A program made the position numbers and the translations under genes. DNA of 64,000 nucleotides from Cervus elaphus (Eukaryota; Chordata; Mammalia; Artiodactyla; Cervidae), in assembly GCF_910594005.1 (NCBI RefSeq), contig NC_057816.1, forward strand, positions 41,564,797-41,628,796. The letters are read 5' to 3'. This document shows positions 33,681 to 44,759 of this stretch, in pieces. Position 1 is the stretch's first letter; every line of letters begins with the position of its first letter. The notes below the pieces were generated by a model. It did no database searches, had not been told where the DNA came from, and was given only the letters and a program-made list of their open reading frames with translations.

Positions 33681-34886
33681 ATTATGTTCAGCACTCTGTC
33701 AGGACAGGATATTTAGGGCAGGATGATGCTAGGCCCTGCCTCATAGTAACCACAGTCCACTAAGGGATACATACAAAAATCAGGATGTTTCTGGGTAGTG
33801 TGATAAGAGCTCTGATGCAGATACATACTTCATCAAAATATGATGCTGGAAAAGCTGAGTAGGGGGTGGGGAGAGTCAACCTGGTCTTCCTGGAGCTACT
33901 CTTAGCTGACAGGGACCTTTGTGGGGGAACAGGGTTTCAGCAGGAGAAAAGCAGGAAAGTATTCAGAGAATGTGAAGTATGAAAGGGTCTATAGTAAAAT
34001 GTCTATAGTAAAACTCATCATCTAATGGGCTGACATTTCTTGAGAAAGCATGGCACAGAGTACTCAGAACACATTCTCAAGCTTCAGAAAGCTAAATGCA
34101 ACTCTCTGCAGCTCCCCTTCACTGTCCTCTGCAGGGCACCCTTCCATTCTCTCTAAATCAAATCACCAAAGCCACATCTCACTCAGGAGACTGGTCCAAA
34201 GAGTAGCGGATTTTTCAGAGTTTACTGACTGAAGCTTATGCTTGCTCTAGGGCCAAGTAAATAAAATTTTATTTGCAACAAATGTAGCCTTTAGTTTTCT
34301 ACAGTCCAGGGACCAGAATTTTGAGCTTAGAAAATAACATTTTTCCCAAATTACATTTTCAATGCTATATGCTCACCTTCTTTTAAAAACAGCATTTTCT
34401 TTTAGATTTTATAGTCATACTTCTTATTTCCTGAAATGAAAAAACTGCACTCATTTAAGGAAGAAAAAAAACACTACCCATAGTCCCAGTACCCAGAAAT
34501 GACCAGTTTTAATCATCTGAAGAATTATATCCACTATTTATTCTATTTGTGTTCCTTCATATTGAAATTGTTTCGTTTTGTGTCTTGCTTTAATCACTTA
34601 ATGTATTTACAGAACATTCTATTGTATTATTTTCTGGCTTCTGGATAACTGGATTTTCCCATTAAGCAATGTCTCTCGGTAGCACACATTTTCTCATTCG
34701 TGGCCTTTTTAGGAGCTTTTCCTGGGTACCGGGCTTCCCTGCAGGACTGACATCCACCACCCTGTGCTTTATACTCTTCCCTGGCTCTTTTCATGGGGGC
34801 TTCCCTGGTGGCTGTGTTGGTGATATGTGTTTGGACAAAAGCCCTGTCTCAGGAATCTTTGTGTCCCTTATATTAATCTAAGATAT
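33681..34886. other. Unassigned DNA
   Basis: No gene recognised. A tiny SINE-head match ('gggcttccctggtggctg') is at about 34798 with no body attached. Confidence 0.4.
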
Positions 34887-35308
34887 GATTTTGTTGTTCA
34901 GTTGCTCAGTCGTGTCCAACTCTTTGCGAACTCATGGACTGCAATATACCAGGCTTCCCTGTCCATCACCAACTCCTGGAGCTTGCTCAAACTCATGTCC
35001 ATTGAGTCCATGATGTCATCCAACCATCTCATCCTCTGTCATCCCCTACTCCTCCCGCCTTCAATCCTTCCCAGCATCAGGGTCTTTTCTAAAGATTTGG
35101 CTCTTCACATCAGGTGGCCAAAGTATTGGAGCTTCAGTTTCAGCATCAGTCCCTCCAATGAGTATTCAGGACTGATCTCCTTTATGATGGACTGGCTGAT
35201 CTCCTTGCAGTCTAAGGGACTCTCAAGAGTCTTTTCCAACACCACAGTTTGAAAGCATCAATTCTTCAGCACTCAGCCTTCTTTACGGTCCAACTGTCAC
35301 AAACAATA
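34887..35308 (-). mobile_element. BovB LINE 3' end, minus strand
   Basis: 'gttgttcagttgctcagtcg', 'atcaccaactcctggagctt', 'tgatgtcatccaaccatctc', 'gtggccaaagtattggagct', and the C-terminal ORF end 'ttctttacggtccaactgtc'. About 420 bp, 5' truncated. Confidence 0.93.
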
Positions 35309-35394
35309 TGATAACTTCTGTTATATCTCTACTGACTTAATAATGGCTTTAATGATTTCAAAGTCAATGACCTTCAGTTTTGAAAGCCTAGGTG

Positions 35395-35525
35395 GCAAGC
35401 TTGTGCCAAAGATTTTACCCATTTTATTGCTAATCTGCATCACAGATTCACAGGTGGGCATTACTATCCTATTTTTTCAGACAAAGAACTGGAGATTTAA
35501 TTTCACTGACTCTTAAGTTATGAAT
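35395..35525 (-). mobile_element. MIR SINE, minus strand
   Basis: 'ttacccattttattgctaat', 'gtgggcattactatcctatt' and 'tcagacaaagaactggagat' follow reversed MIR. Confidence 0.55.
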
Positions 35526-35533
35526 TAAAAATC

Positions 35534-35741
35534 TTTCTCTGGTGGCTCAGATGGAATCTACCTGCAATGCAAGAGACCAGGGTTCAATCCATGGGTCTGG
35601 AAGATCCCTTGGAGAAGGGAATGGCAACCCACTCCAGTATTCTGGCCTGGAGAATTCCATGGACAAAGCAGCCTGGCAGCCTATAGTCCATGAGACATCC
35701 AGAGATGGATGTGACTGAACGACTAACACTTTCACTTTTTT
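35534..35741 (+). mobile_element. Bov-tA/Bov-A SINE, plus strand
   Basis: 'tctctggtggctcagatgg' to 'gaacgactaacactttcact'. It lacks part of the head (no 'taaagaa') and has the 'ggcctggagaattccatgg' body variant typical of Bov-A2. Confidence 0.92.
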
Positions 35742-36559
35742 TCAACCTGAACCAGGTAAATCACTATGGTGAGGAGGACCCAGACCCATTTCCCTCACTT
35801 AAACAGCGTCAGTGCCAGTCCCTAAGGGGCTATGAAATTGAACAAGGAGTGGAGGGTGACCTCTAAAAGCCTACAACAGGGCAGGAAAGGCAAGACACAG
35901 ATATAAGGTGATGAATCAAAGAAGGGAGCAAAAGCAGGTTTTCTTTTGAGAGGGGAGAAATGCTTTATTACTGACATTATTTAGAAGTGCTGGAACATTA
36001 TGATAATAAAAAATGGATAGCCTTTATACGTTTTATTACTTTTTAAAAATTCTCAAAAAAAATTCTCTACAGTTGATACATCCACTTATTGTCTGCAACT
36101 ATACAGATATCTCCTGCCCATCTCACATCTGAGTATGTTCTGCACATATAAAAATATTACTGAAAATCAGTATACTAGCAATCCTTTTATAATGAAAGGC
36201 CTGTGTCTGGAAAGTAACAAACGAGTAGAGTGAGAATAAACAGCATCTCATATTTTAATCAAACATTACAATTTACTCCCTCCGTTCCATTATTTGCATA
36301 TTGTATTCTTGGGTCAAAGATAATGAATAGAAGAGGCCAGCATCACAACGAGGACACAGCAGTAGGCAACTCTGAGATTGAGGATTGGGACTTGTGCAAT
36401 CAGATTATCTGGAAACACACACATTCTGTGGTTGCTCCTGATTGTCTCTCAGCTGTGTTCTCTTAGGGGCATTCACTGTCCTCCGATAACTCGCCGTTAA
36501 ATGTTTGCATTCTTGTCCCCAGTGACCCTAAACACATTCATTCTTTGGTAATAATAATA
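35742..36559. other. Unassigned DNA
   Basis: AT-rich, no gene recognised. The 78-residue frame at 36230-36466 has no motif. Confidence 0.4.
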
Positions 36560-36722
36560 GGTGATAATTTACTAAGTACTCAGTTTGAGCTAGACACTAA
36601 TTTGTTTAGCTTACCTCATTTTATCCTGACAGCAACCCTCTGAGGATGGCAAAAATAATATCCATAGAATAGCTATTAAGAAGGGGACCTAAGTTTGAAC
36701 TCCGGGCCATTTAATGCTGAAA
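36560..36722 (-). mobile_element. MIR SINE, minus strand
   Basis: 'actaagtactcagtttgagc', 'tacctcattttatcctgaca', 'caaccctctgaggatggcaa' and 'cctaagtttgaactccgggc' match reversed MIR. Confidence 0.75.
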
Positions 36723-37241
36723 TCATAGATCTCTCCAAGTATGCAAAGCCTCTTCCTGATCTTCTGAGACTTTGCTTGGGACAGATATTCTGCTTGCTGA
36801 ACATTTATTCTCATTGCTTCTACTAAAAGCATCTGATTTTTCCATTGCAGAAGTACAGCTTTCCCATCAATTGTATTCCTCGTGAGCCCATCAATCCAAA
36901 TGCCTCCCTCCCAGCTTTCCTGATGTAGGAGTGACCTGAGCTAGGCCAATCAAATTCTCTGGCCCCAGATTTTGAATTTTGAACAGTGTAAAATAGTATG
37001 GTCACTGATGGGATTTATTTATCCCTGTGGTGAATGAAACCCTAAAGAGACTTCCCATTAGTTTCTTTTGTCTAAATTCCAGAATATCTTAGTTCTCGGG
37101 GTATTTTTTTGGACCTATTTCTCAGCTTTCCAAAAAAATACATTTTGGCATAAATTAACAAGGGTTGATAATAGGGGATCTATCTATCTCTTGCAACCAG
37201 AGAACTCCAAAAAACATTGCCATGTACTGTGTTTTATCTAT
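36723..37241. other. Unassigned DNA
   Basis: No recognisable gene or repeat. Confidence 0.4.
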
Positions 37242-37252
37242 TAAAAACAAAC

Positions 37253-37600
37253 AATAACCCTATATGCAAAACAGAAAAAGAGACACAGCTGTACAGAACA
37301 GACTTTTGGACTCTGTGGGAGAAGGCGAGGGTGGGATGTTTCCAGAGAACAGCATCGAAACATGTATATTATCTAGGGTGAAACAGATCACCAGCCCAGG
37401 CTGGATGCATGAGACAAGTGCTCGGGCCTGGTGCACTGGGAAGACCCAGAGGGATCGGGTGGAGAGGCAGGTGGGAGGGGGGATCGGGATGGGGAATACA
37501 TGTAAATCCATGGCTGATTCATGTCAATGTATGACAAAACCCACTACAATATTGTAAAGTAATTAGCCTCCAACTAATAAAAATAAATGGGAAAAAAAAA
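37253..37600 (+). mobile_element. Bovid L1 3' end, plus strand, with 11-bp TSD
   Basis: A young-looking 5'-truncated L1 tail ('cagaacagacttttggactc', 'gaacagcatcgaaacatgta', 'atcgggatggggaatacatg', 'gtaaagtaattagcctccaa', A-rich end). Perfect direct repeats 'taaaaacaaac' flank it at 37242-37252 and 37601-37611. The reverse complement of the same 3' UTR occurs at 38750-39050. Confidence 0.95.
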
Positions 37601-37734
37601 TAAAAACAAACCAAGACAAAAATAAAATATTGACAACTCGTCTCTATAGGGAACATTGCTTTATTCTATGCTGTACTCTTACTCTAGTGAGGATGGGGGC
37701 TTCAACAGGTTAATATAGAGATAGAAGAGGGCTC

Positions 37735-37850
37735 TAAAATACGTGTTGCAGACTTAGAAACGTCCATTGTATAGACATGGAAACTAAGAAAGTGATGAGT
37801 AAAAGATTTATCAATCTGTTAGAGTGAGTTAACGGACTAGAACCTAGGAC
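37735..37850 (-). mobile_element. MIR SINE, minus strand
   Basis: 'tatagacatggaaactaaga', 'gttaacggactagaacctag' follow the reversed MIR pattern. Moderately diverged. Confidence 0.5.
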
Positions 37851-37921
37851 CAGGCATCAGCCATCCCCTATATGGATGCAAGTTTACAGAGTGCTGTGGC
37901 AATACAATGATATCATTTCAC

Positions 37922-38012
37922 TTTTTATTATTAAAATTTTTATTGGAGCATAGCCACTCTACACTGTTGTGTTACTTTCTATTGTACAGCAAAGGGAACC
38001 AACTATGTACAC
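37922..38012 (-). mobile_element. Cetartiodactyl L1 3' UTR fragment, minus strand
   Basis: 'aaaatttttattggagcata', 'cactctacactgttgtgtta' and 'ttgtacagcaaagggaacca' match the reversed 3' end of an older cetartiodactyl L1, a relative of the plus-strand copy at 57176-57489. Confidence 0.7.
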
Positions 38013-38019
38013 ATCATTT

Positions 38020-38228
38020 GGGGCTTCCCCGATGGATCAGATGGTAAAGAATCCACCTGCAATGCAGGAGATGTGGGTTCTATCCCTCGGTCGGAAAGAT
38101 CCCCTGGAGTAGGAAATGGCAACCCACTCCAGTATTCTTGCCTGGAGAATTCCATGGGCAGAGGAGCCTGGAGGGCTACAACCATGGGGTTGCAGAGTCG
38201 GACATGACTAAGCAACTAACACAACACA
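38020..38228 (+). mobile_element. Bov-tA SINE, plus strand
   Basis: 'ggggcttccccgatggatca' to 'gacatgactaagcaactaac'. The possible TSD 'acacatcat' / 'acacatata' is decayed. It sits directly after the L1 fragment and 24 bp before the large BovB. Confidence 0.94.
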
Positions 38229-39157
38229 TATATCTCATTTTAAACATCCCTTTCAGTTCAGTTCAGTTCAGTCACTCAGTCATGTCCAACTCTTTGTGAC
38301 CCCATGGACTGAAGTACACCAGGCTTCCCTGTCCATCACCAACTCCTGGAGCTTGCTCAAACTCATGTCTATCGAGTTGGTGATGCCATCCAACCATCTC
38401 ATCCTCTGTCTTCCACTTCTCCTGCCTTCAATCTTCCCCAGCATCAAGATCTTTTCTAATGAGTCAGCTCTTCGCATCAGGTGGCCAAAGTATTGGAGTT
38501 TCAGCTTCAACATCAGTCCTTCCAATGAACACTCAGGACTGATCTCCTTTAGGATGGACTGGTTGGATTTCCTTGCAGTCCAAGGGACTCTCAAGAGTCT
38601 TCTCTAACACCATAGTTCAAAAGCATCAATTCTTCAGCACTCAGCTTTCTTTATAGTCCAGCTTTCACATCCATACATGACTACTGGAAAAACCATAGAT
38701 GGACATTTGCTGGCAAAGTAATGTCTCTGCTTTTCATTTTTTATTTTTATTTTTTTTTATATTGTAGTGGTTTTTGTCATACATTGACATGAATCAGCCA
38801 TGGATTTACATGTATTCCCCATCCCGATCCCCCCTCCCACCTCCCTCTTCATCCGATTCCTCTGGGTCTTCCCAGTGCACCAGGCCTGAGCACTTGTCTC
38901 ATGCATCCAGCCTGGGCTGGTGATCTGTTTCACCCTAGATAATATACATGTTTCGATGCTGTTCTCTTGAAACATCCCACCCTCGCCTTCTCCCACAGAG
39001 TCTAAAAGTCTGTTCTGTACATCTGTGTCTCTTTTTCTATTTTGCATATAGGGTTATCATTACCATCTTTCTAAATTCCATATATATGCGTTAGTATACT
39101 GTATTGGTCTTTATCTTTCTGGCTTACTTCACTCTGTATAAGGGGCTCCAGTTTCAT

Positions 39158-39634
39158 CTACCTCATTAGAACTGATTCAAATGAATTCTTTTTAATGGCT
39201 GAGTAATATTCCATGGTGTATATGTACCACAGCTTCCTTATCCATTCGTCTGCTGATGGGCATCTAGGTTGCTTCCATGTCCTGGCTATTATAAACAGTG
39301 CTGCAATGAACATTGGGGTGCACGTGTCTCTTTCAGATCCGGTTTCCTCAGTGTGTATGCTCAGAAGTGGGATTGCTGGGTCATATGGCAGTTCTAGTTC
39401 CAGTTTTTTAAGAAATCTCCACACTGTTCTCCATAGCGGCTGTACTAGTTTGCATTCCCACCAACAGTGTAAGAGGGTTCCCTTTTCTCCACACCCTCTC
39501 CAGCTTTTATTGCTTGTAGACTTTTGGATAGCAGCCATCCTAACTGGTGTGTAATGGCACCTCATTGTGGTTTTGATTTGCATTTCTCTGATAGTGAGTG
39601 ATGTGGAGCATCTTTTCATGTGTTTGATAGCCAT
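39158..39634 (-). pseudogene. L1 ORF2p C-terminal fragment (distal part)
   Basis: A 158-residue frame with the L1 ORF2p C-terminal signature: a Cys-rich stretch including CWWECK, 'LPYDPAIPLL' and 'YYSAIKKN' near the end. In a live L1 this region ends the endonuclease/reverse transcriptase protein. It is separated from the upstream ORF2 piece at 39740-40528 by a frame break or stop between 39634 and 39740. It is not a host gene. Confidence 0.9.
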
Positions 39635-39739
39635 CTGTATGTATTCTTTGGAGAAATGTCTGTTTAGTTCTTAGGCCCATTTTTTGATTGGGTCATTTAT
39701 TTTTCTGGAATTGAGCTGCAGGAGTTGCTTGTATATTTT

Positions 39740-40528
39740 TTAGATTAATCCTTTGTCTGTTGCTTCATTTGTTATTATTTTCTCCCAATCTGAGGGCTGT
39801 CTTTTCACCTTACTTATAGTTTCCTTTGTTGTGCAAAAGCTTTTAAGTTTCATTAGGTCCCATTTGTTTATTTTTGCTTTTATTTCCAATATTCTGGGAG
39901 ATGGATCATAGAGGATCTTGCTGTGATTTATGTCGGAGAGTGTTTTGCCTATGTTCTCCTCTAGGAGTTTTATAGTTTCTGGTCTTATATTTAGATCCTT
40001 AATCCATTTTGAGTTTATTTTTGTGTATGGTGTTAGAAAGTGTTCTAGTTTCATTCTTTTACAAGTGGTTGACCAGTTTTCCCAGCACCACTTGTTGAAG
40101 AGGTTGTCTTTTTTCCATTGTATATCCTTGCCTCCTTTGTTGAAGATAAGGTGCCCATAGGTACGTGGATTTATCTCTGGGCTTTCTATTCTGTTCCATT
40201 GATCTATATTTCTGTCTTTGTGCCAGTACCATACTTTCCTGATGACTGTCGCTTTGTAGTATAGTCTGAAGTCAGGCAGGTTGATTCCTCCAGTTCCATT
40301 CTTCTTTCTCAAGATTACTTTGGCTATTCGAGGTTTTTTGTATTTCCATACAAATTGTGAAATTATTTGTTCTAGTTCTGTGAAAAATACCATTGGTAGC
40401 TTGATAAGGATTGCATTGAATCTATAGATTGCTTTGGGTAGTATAGCCATTTTGACAATATTGATTCTTCCAATCCATGAACACGGTATATTTCTCCATC
40501 TGCTTGTGTCCTCTTTGATTTCTTTCAT
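39740..40528 (-). pseudogene. L1 ORF2p fragment (post-RT region)
   Basis: A 262-residue frame matching the L1 ORF2p segment after the RT core: 'WRNIPCSWIGRINIVKM', 'KAIYRFNAI', 'LPDFRLYYKA', 'KWCWENW'. The N-terminal endonuclease and the catalytic RT motifs lie upstream in a full element and are missing here through 5' truncation. It ends about 105 bp before the distal fragment. Confidence 0.93.
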
Positions 40529-40620
40529 CAGTGTTTTATAGTTTTCTATGTATAGGTCTTTTGTTTCTTTAGGTAGATATACTCCTAAGTATTTTATTCT
40601 TTTTGTTGCAATCTGCTTTT

Positions 40621-41013
40621 TAATATGCTATCTAGGTTGGTCATAGCTTTCCTTCCAAGGAGCAAGCGTCTTTTAATCTCACAGCTGCAGTCTCCATCTG
40701 CAGTGATTTTGGAGTCCAAAAAAATAAAGTCAGCCACTGTTTCCCCATCTATTTGCCATGAAGTGATAGGACTGGATGCCATGATCTTAGTTTTCTGAAT
40801 GTTGAGCTTTAAGCCAACTTTTTCACTCTCCTCTTTCACTTTCATCAAGAGGTTCTTTAGTGCTTCTATGCTTTCTGCCATAAGGGTGGTGTCATCTGCA
40901 AATCTGTGGTTATTGATATTTCTCCCGGCAATCTTGATTCCAGCTTGTGTTTCATCTAGCCCAGCGTTTCTCATGATATACTCTGTATATAAGTTAAATA
41001 AACAGGGTGACAA
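40621..41013 (-). pseudogene. BovB reverse transcriptase C-terminal fragment
   Basis: The minus-strand frame reads SPCLFNLY, then NNHRFADDTTLMAES, then LNIQKTKIMASSPITSWQIDG, down to RRLLLGRKAMTNL. The RT catalytic box is FADD instead of the YADD seen in other copies; both aspartates are kept. The codon after LNI is glutamine here, unlike the TAG in the copies at 54342 and 59448. Translation runs into L1 sequence at the insertion point. Confidence 0.9.
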
Positions 41014-41030
41014 TATACAGCCTTGATATA

Positions 41031-41689
41031 CATCTCTTTAGATTATATATATTCTTTGAAACTAACCAAAATTTGCTCTATTGCCTTCAGAAAATTGTTC
41101 TGCAACAAAATCTTAAAGTAATTCATTATACTGATATAATCAATTTATTGTTTTTGAGAAAGAAGATGAATCTCTTCAGGTGTGAGATTATAGAGCCCAT
41201 ACTGGCTAATAGTGGCTTCATCTCTCTTTGAAGATATCTTGAGTATTAAACAACCCAGATGACTGGTTCTAAGCAGTATCTTATAATTCTAACCCATGTG
41301 CTAAAGGTAATTTGGACTTTGGTCAAAGTGTAAGTGTTTAAGAAATTAGCTTGTCTTCAGAGCATTTTACTTATCACTTCACAGAAGACTTCCTTTCCAA
41401 TGAATTGAAAATAAAACGTGGCTAAAAAATAACAAATAAAAAATTTGTTTACCCATCCATATTTGTATGCATTTATTTATTCAATCAGGACATAATAGTT
41501 TAAAGCTTTGCAGGAAGGACCAAGGATGACAGAGATAAGTAACATTTATCACCTCAAAGAGCTATAACAAAGAGAAAACACATGAAACACATTCCCAAGG
41601 TAGTATATGCAGTCTGTACTTGGGTATATAAAAGGTGCTCTCTCCCAATCCAAAATAGCTCTTTCTATGTATTCTGATGTATTATTCTT
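41031..41689. other. Unassigned DNA
   Basis: AT-rich, with no recognised gene or repeat. Confidence 0.4.
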
Positions 41690-41880
41690 AATCCAATCCT
41701 CACTGTTTGGAATTATGTATCCATGTATTTAATTACTGTCTTATTACATGGCCTACACCAGAATGTAAATGTATGAGGGCAAGAACCTTGGCTGGTTCAT
41801 CTCTGTATTGCCAGCAATGCAAACAGTAACTGGCACAAGGAAGACAATCAGTAGATACTGAATGAGTGAATGAGCAGTGA
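41690..41880 (+). mobile_element. L2 LINE 3' end, plus strand
   Basis: 'aatgtaaatgtatgagggca', 'gaaccttggctggttcatct', 'ctgtattgccagcaatgcaa' and the terminal 'ctgaatgagtgaatgagc' follow the L2 3' end closely. Confidence 0.75.
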
Positions 41881-42977
41881 ACTTTACCTAGAAATTCTTG
41901 AGGTTTGTGAGACAAAAAGATGATTGAATTGTACCCCAAAACCTCAATTTAAGAGTAAAGTCAGTAGGGGTAGAAGGGCATTTCAGGAAACAACAACTTT
42001 GAGAGGAAAACATTCAAAAGCATGGAAGGAAAGGAAGGCGGGAGGGATGGGGAAGAGAGACAGAGAGCTGTGTTGAAGGAATGCTGAGTAACAGCTCAGG
42101 TAAGCAGAAAGATCCAAAAGGTTTCTTGGGACTGATTCATAAACTTCTCATTTTAATCTCTTAGAAACAGGGTTGTTCATTAATGGTTTTATGAAAAGGT
42201 AGTGACAGGATGCTGCCCACTGGGGAATCACTCCTGCAGTACTGCAAAAGTTGCTGGAAGAGCACTTGGGTTGGAGCAGGGAGAGCAGCTGGGAGGCTAC
42301 TGCAGTGGTCCAAGCTAGAGATCATAAAGGTTTGAGATCTTGGCCCCACTGAAAGTGCAGAAGAGAAAATGAAAATTAATGATTCTCTGTTCATTGGAGT
42401 TTGGTTGACATGGGGCATCTCATTTACAGCACTTTATCCACTGACGGTATTAACTGCTACCAGGCGCACCTGCTTCTTAAGTTGAGCATCACTTGAGAGC
42501 AGAACTCAAGCCAAGTAAAATGCAATTTTCCCAGTATGGGACTTCAGCTAAAAACAACTGAGCACAGCAGTTCCTAATTGCTAGACTGGTGACTTTTTAC
42601 CAAGGTGGGGAGATCAATCTGAAATAACATCAACAAAACAGGATGTATTCTGTGGTAAATATCTCTCCAAAGGCAATCTGGCCAAGGGGAAGTCTGAAAA
42701 ATCCAAACCTGCGGCAAAGAGAGTTTTTTGTTTCTTTTCTTTTTCTTTTTTTTAAAGCTAAGTTATTGGGAATGGGGCAAGAATTTAGTGTAACTGACGT
42801 TACATTTCCAATCTTTTTAACATTCCCTGATTTAGAGAAAAGGTAGGGTGGTTAACTGCTGGCTTTTACTGTGGTTCCAAAATAAATCACTGATCACACA
42901 ATGCCACTACCAGAAACCCCTCCCTAGTCATACACTCCCCAGAATCACAGTAGAATCATAATAATACAATAGTTTAT
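41881..42977. other. Unassigned DNA
   Basis: No gene recognised. A purine-rich stretch lies near 42003-42070, and a T/C tract at about 42727-42757. Confidence 0.4.
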
Positions 42978-43835
42978 GGGATGGCGCTAGTGGTAAAGAA
43001 CCTGCCTGACAATGGAGACAGAAGAGACATGGGTTCTGTCAGGAAGCATTTAACAAAAGGCTTCCTGTGTGCTGTTTTGGATCTGTCAGGAACTCTCTGG
43101 CCCTTATTGATTCCTGAATATTCAGGAATTAAGAGGAGAGGCACGCTTTTCCCAGGGCTGAGGAATCCAGGCATTTCTCATTACAGTGATAAGTACCCTC
43201 TTCCTTCTTATGAAAATGTGATTGTTTGCAACTCTCTCTTTGATAGGGATCGTCTTATGTTTTGTAAGTCTGGAATTTTAATCTTTATCTTTGCTGAGAA
43301 TAACCACCTTGTAAGACAGTATATATGCCCACGCCATGTTGATTAAAACACCTTTGCTCCATCAGAGCTTGGGTCCCCGTGTCTTTCTTTCTTTCTGTCT
43401 CTCTCTGTCTCTCTATTTCTGGTTAATTTCTTGGAGCGCAGAGGCCCGCTGAGCTCACTTTCTTCCCCGGGCTTCTAAGACCCTCTCGAGAAGGCACACT
43501 GCGCCTTCACCCACTCGAGAGGGCGCCTGGTGCCTACGTGCAGCAGCGTGAGCCCTAAGAACAGGACTCCATTGGCTTTCCACGTAAACCAGGGGATATC
43601 AGCCTCTTTCTCTCTCTTACTTTCTTATTGTTGACTCCGGACCACCAGGTTCAGGTCCATTAAAGGACCAACAGGTTCGATCCCTGAGTGGGGAAGATCT
43701 GCCGGAGAAGGAAATGGCAACCCACTCCAGTACTCTTGCCTGGTGAATCCCAAGGACAGAGGAGTTTGGCAGGCTACAGTCCATGGGGTTGCACAGTTGG
43801 ACATGACTGAAGTGACTTAGCATGTAGCATGCACG
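42978..43835 (+). mobile_element. Bov-tA SINE, plus strand, split by an LTR
   Basis: The head 'ggcgctagtggtaaagaacc' runs to 43036. The body resumes at 43674 with 'ggttcgatccctgagtgggg' and continues to 'gacatgactgaagtgactta'. The two parts join in register once the LTR and one copy of 'ggttc' are removed. Confidence 0.93.
43037..43673 (+). mobile_element. Solo LTR of an endogenous retrovirus
   Basis: A 637-bp block beginning TGT and ending ACA, with a 5-bp direct repeat 'ggttc' at 43032-43036 and 43674-43678. A TATA-like 'cagtatatatgccc' is near 43318, an 'attaaa' polyadenylation-like signal near 43343, and a TC-rich then CpG-containing U5-like part follows. No gag, pol or env is attached, so the internal region was probably lost by LTR-LTR recombination. 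Plus orientation and class (class II more likely than class I) are inferences. Confidence 0.8.
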
Positions 43836-43850
43836 AAAGGTAAGGGATGT

Positions 43851-43985
43851 CGTTGTGGTTGTAGTTTAGTTGCTAAGTCATGTCCGACTCTTGCAACCCC
43901 ATGGACTGTAGCCTGCCAGGCTCCTCTGTGCATGGGATTCTCCAGGCAGGAATATTGGAGTGGGTTGCCATTTCCTTCTCCAAAG
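43851..43985 (-). mobile_element. Bov-tA SINE, minus strand, 5' truncated
   Basis: 'ttgctaagtcatgtccgact' to 'gttgccatttccttctccaa'. The tRNA-like head is missing. It lies about 15 bp after the split plus-strand SINE, so the two face each other as a short inverted pair. Confidence 0.92.
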
Positions 43986-44022
43986 GCTGTCATAAATCTT
44001 TATTATTAAAAATTACAGTATG

Positions 44023-44265
44023 GGGACTTCCCTGGTGGTCCAGTGGTTAAGAATACACCTTCCAATGCAGGGGATGTGGGTTCAATCCCTGGTCAGGGAA
44101 CTAAAGATCCCACATGCCACGGGCAACTAAGCCCATGTGCCACAACGAGACAAGCCTGAGAGCCATGACTACGGAGCCCTCGCACTCTAGAGCTCGCCCT
44201 CTGCACATAAGAGGAGCCTGCATGCCACAACAAAGACCTAGGGCAGCCCCCCAAATCAAAGTATG
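44023..44265 (+). mobile_element. CHR-1-type tRNA-Glu SINE, plus strand
   Basis: 'ggacttccctggtggtccag', 'ggttaagaatacacc', 'atgtgggttcaatccctgg', 'cagggaactaaagatccca' and repeated 'catgccacaac' units match CHR-1 forward. Confidence 0.9.
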
Positions 44266-44309
44266 GAAGCCTGAGACTATTTACTTAATTTTTACCATGG
44301 CAGACTCAA

Positions 44310-44518
44310 TAAAGAAAGAAAGTAGCTCTGTCATGTCTGATTCTTTGCCACCCCATGAACTGTACCCCACCAGGCTCCTCTGTCCATGGAATCCTTCATG
44401 CAAGAGTACTGGAATGGGTTGCCATTCCCTTCTCCAAGGGATCTTCCTGACCCAGGGACTGAACCCTGGTCTCCTCCATTACAGGCAGATTCTTTACTGT
44501 TTGACACCAGGGAAGCCC
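44310..44518 (-). mobile_element. Bov-tA SINE, minus strand, with 12-bp TSD
   Basis: Complete reversed Bov-tA between perfect direct repeats 'tggcagactcaa' at 44298-44309 and 44519-44530. A 'aaagaaagaaag' tail lies at its left (3') end. Confidence 0.96.
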
Positions 44519-44759
44519 TGGCAGACTCAAGGTGGTAACTAATATAAGACTATCCTCGCCCGGGGGCATCACACCACACTTTCTTGAAAGTAAAGGAAGC
44601 GGATTGGAATGCCAGGTCATTGGGGATTTCCAACATCCTGGCTATGCTCTAGGGATAAAGGTGCAAACATGATGACTGCAGTTAAAAAAAATAAGTTAAT
44701 AATCACTGACCACAAGGTGGTACATTTTGGACTAATGATATTCAAAACCTTTAGAACCT

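Larger units (their letters stand above)
38735..40611 (-). mobile_element. Bovid L1, 5' truncated, minus strand, inside BovB
   Basis: A 1.88-kb L1 with reversed poly-A at its left end ('ttatttttatttttttttat'), then reversed 3' UTR and the C-terminal half of ORF2. Target duplication 'tctgctttt' is perfect at 38726-38734 and 40612-40620. Truncation removes the endonuclease and most of the RT. It is one of the younger insertions in the window, since it postdates the BovB it sits in. Confidence 0.96.
38252..41030 (-). mobile_element. BovB LINE, minus strand, split by an L1
   Basis: The reversed BovB starts at its 'tcagttcagttcagttcagt' tail and runs to 38734. After the L1 it resumes at 40621 ('aatatgctatctaggttgg') and ends near 'caatatacagccttgatata'. 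About 900 bp of BovB is present, covering the 3' UTR, the C-terminal ORF and the last RT motifs including an FADD version of the catalytic box. The parts join in register across the insertion. Confidence 0.95.

Noticed and set aside
39213..39554. Plus-strand frame of 113 residues
   Set aside because: Antisense shadow of the L1 ORF2 fragment on the minus strand.
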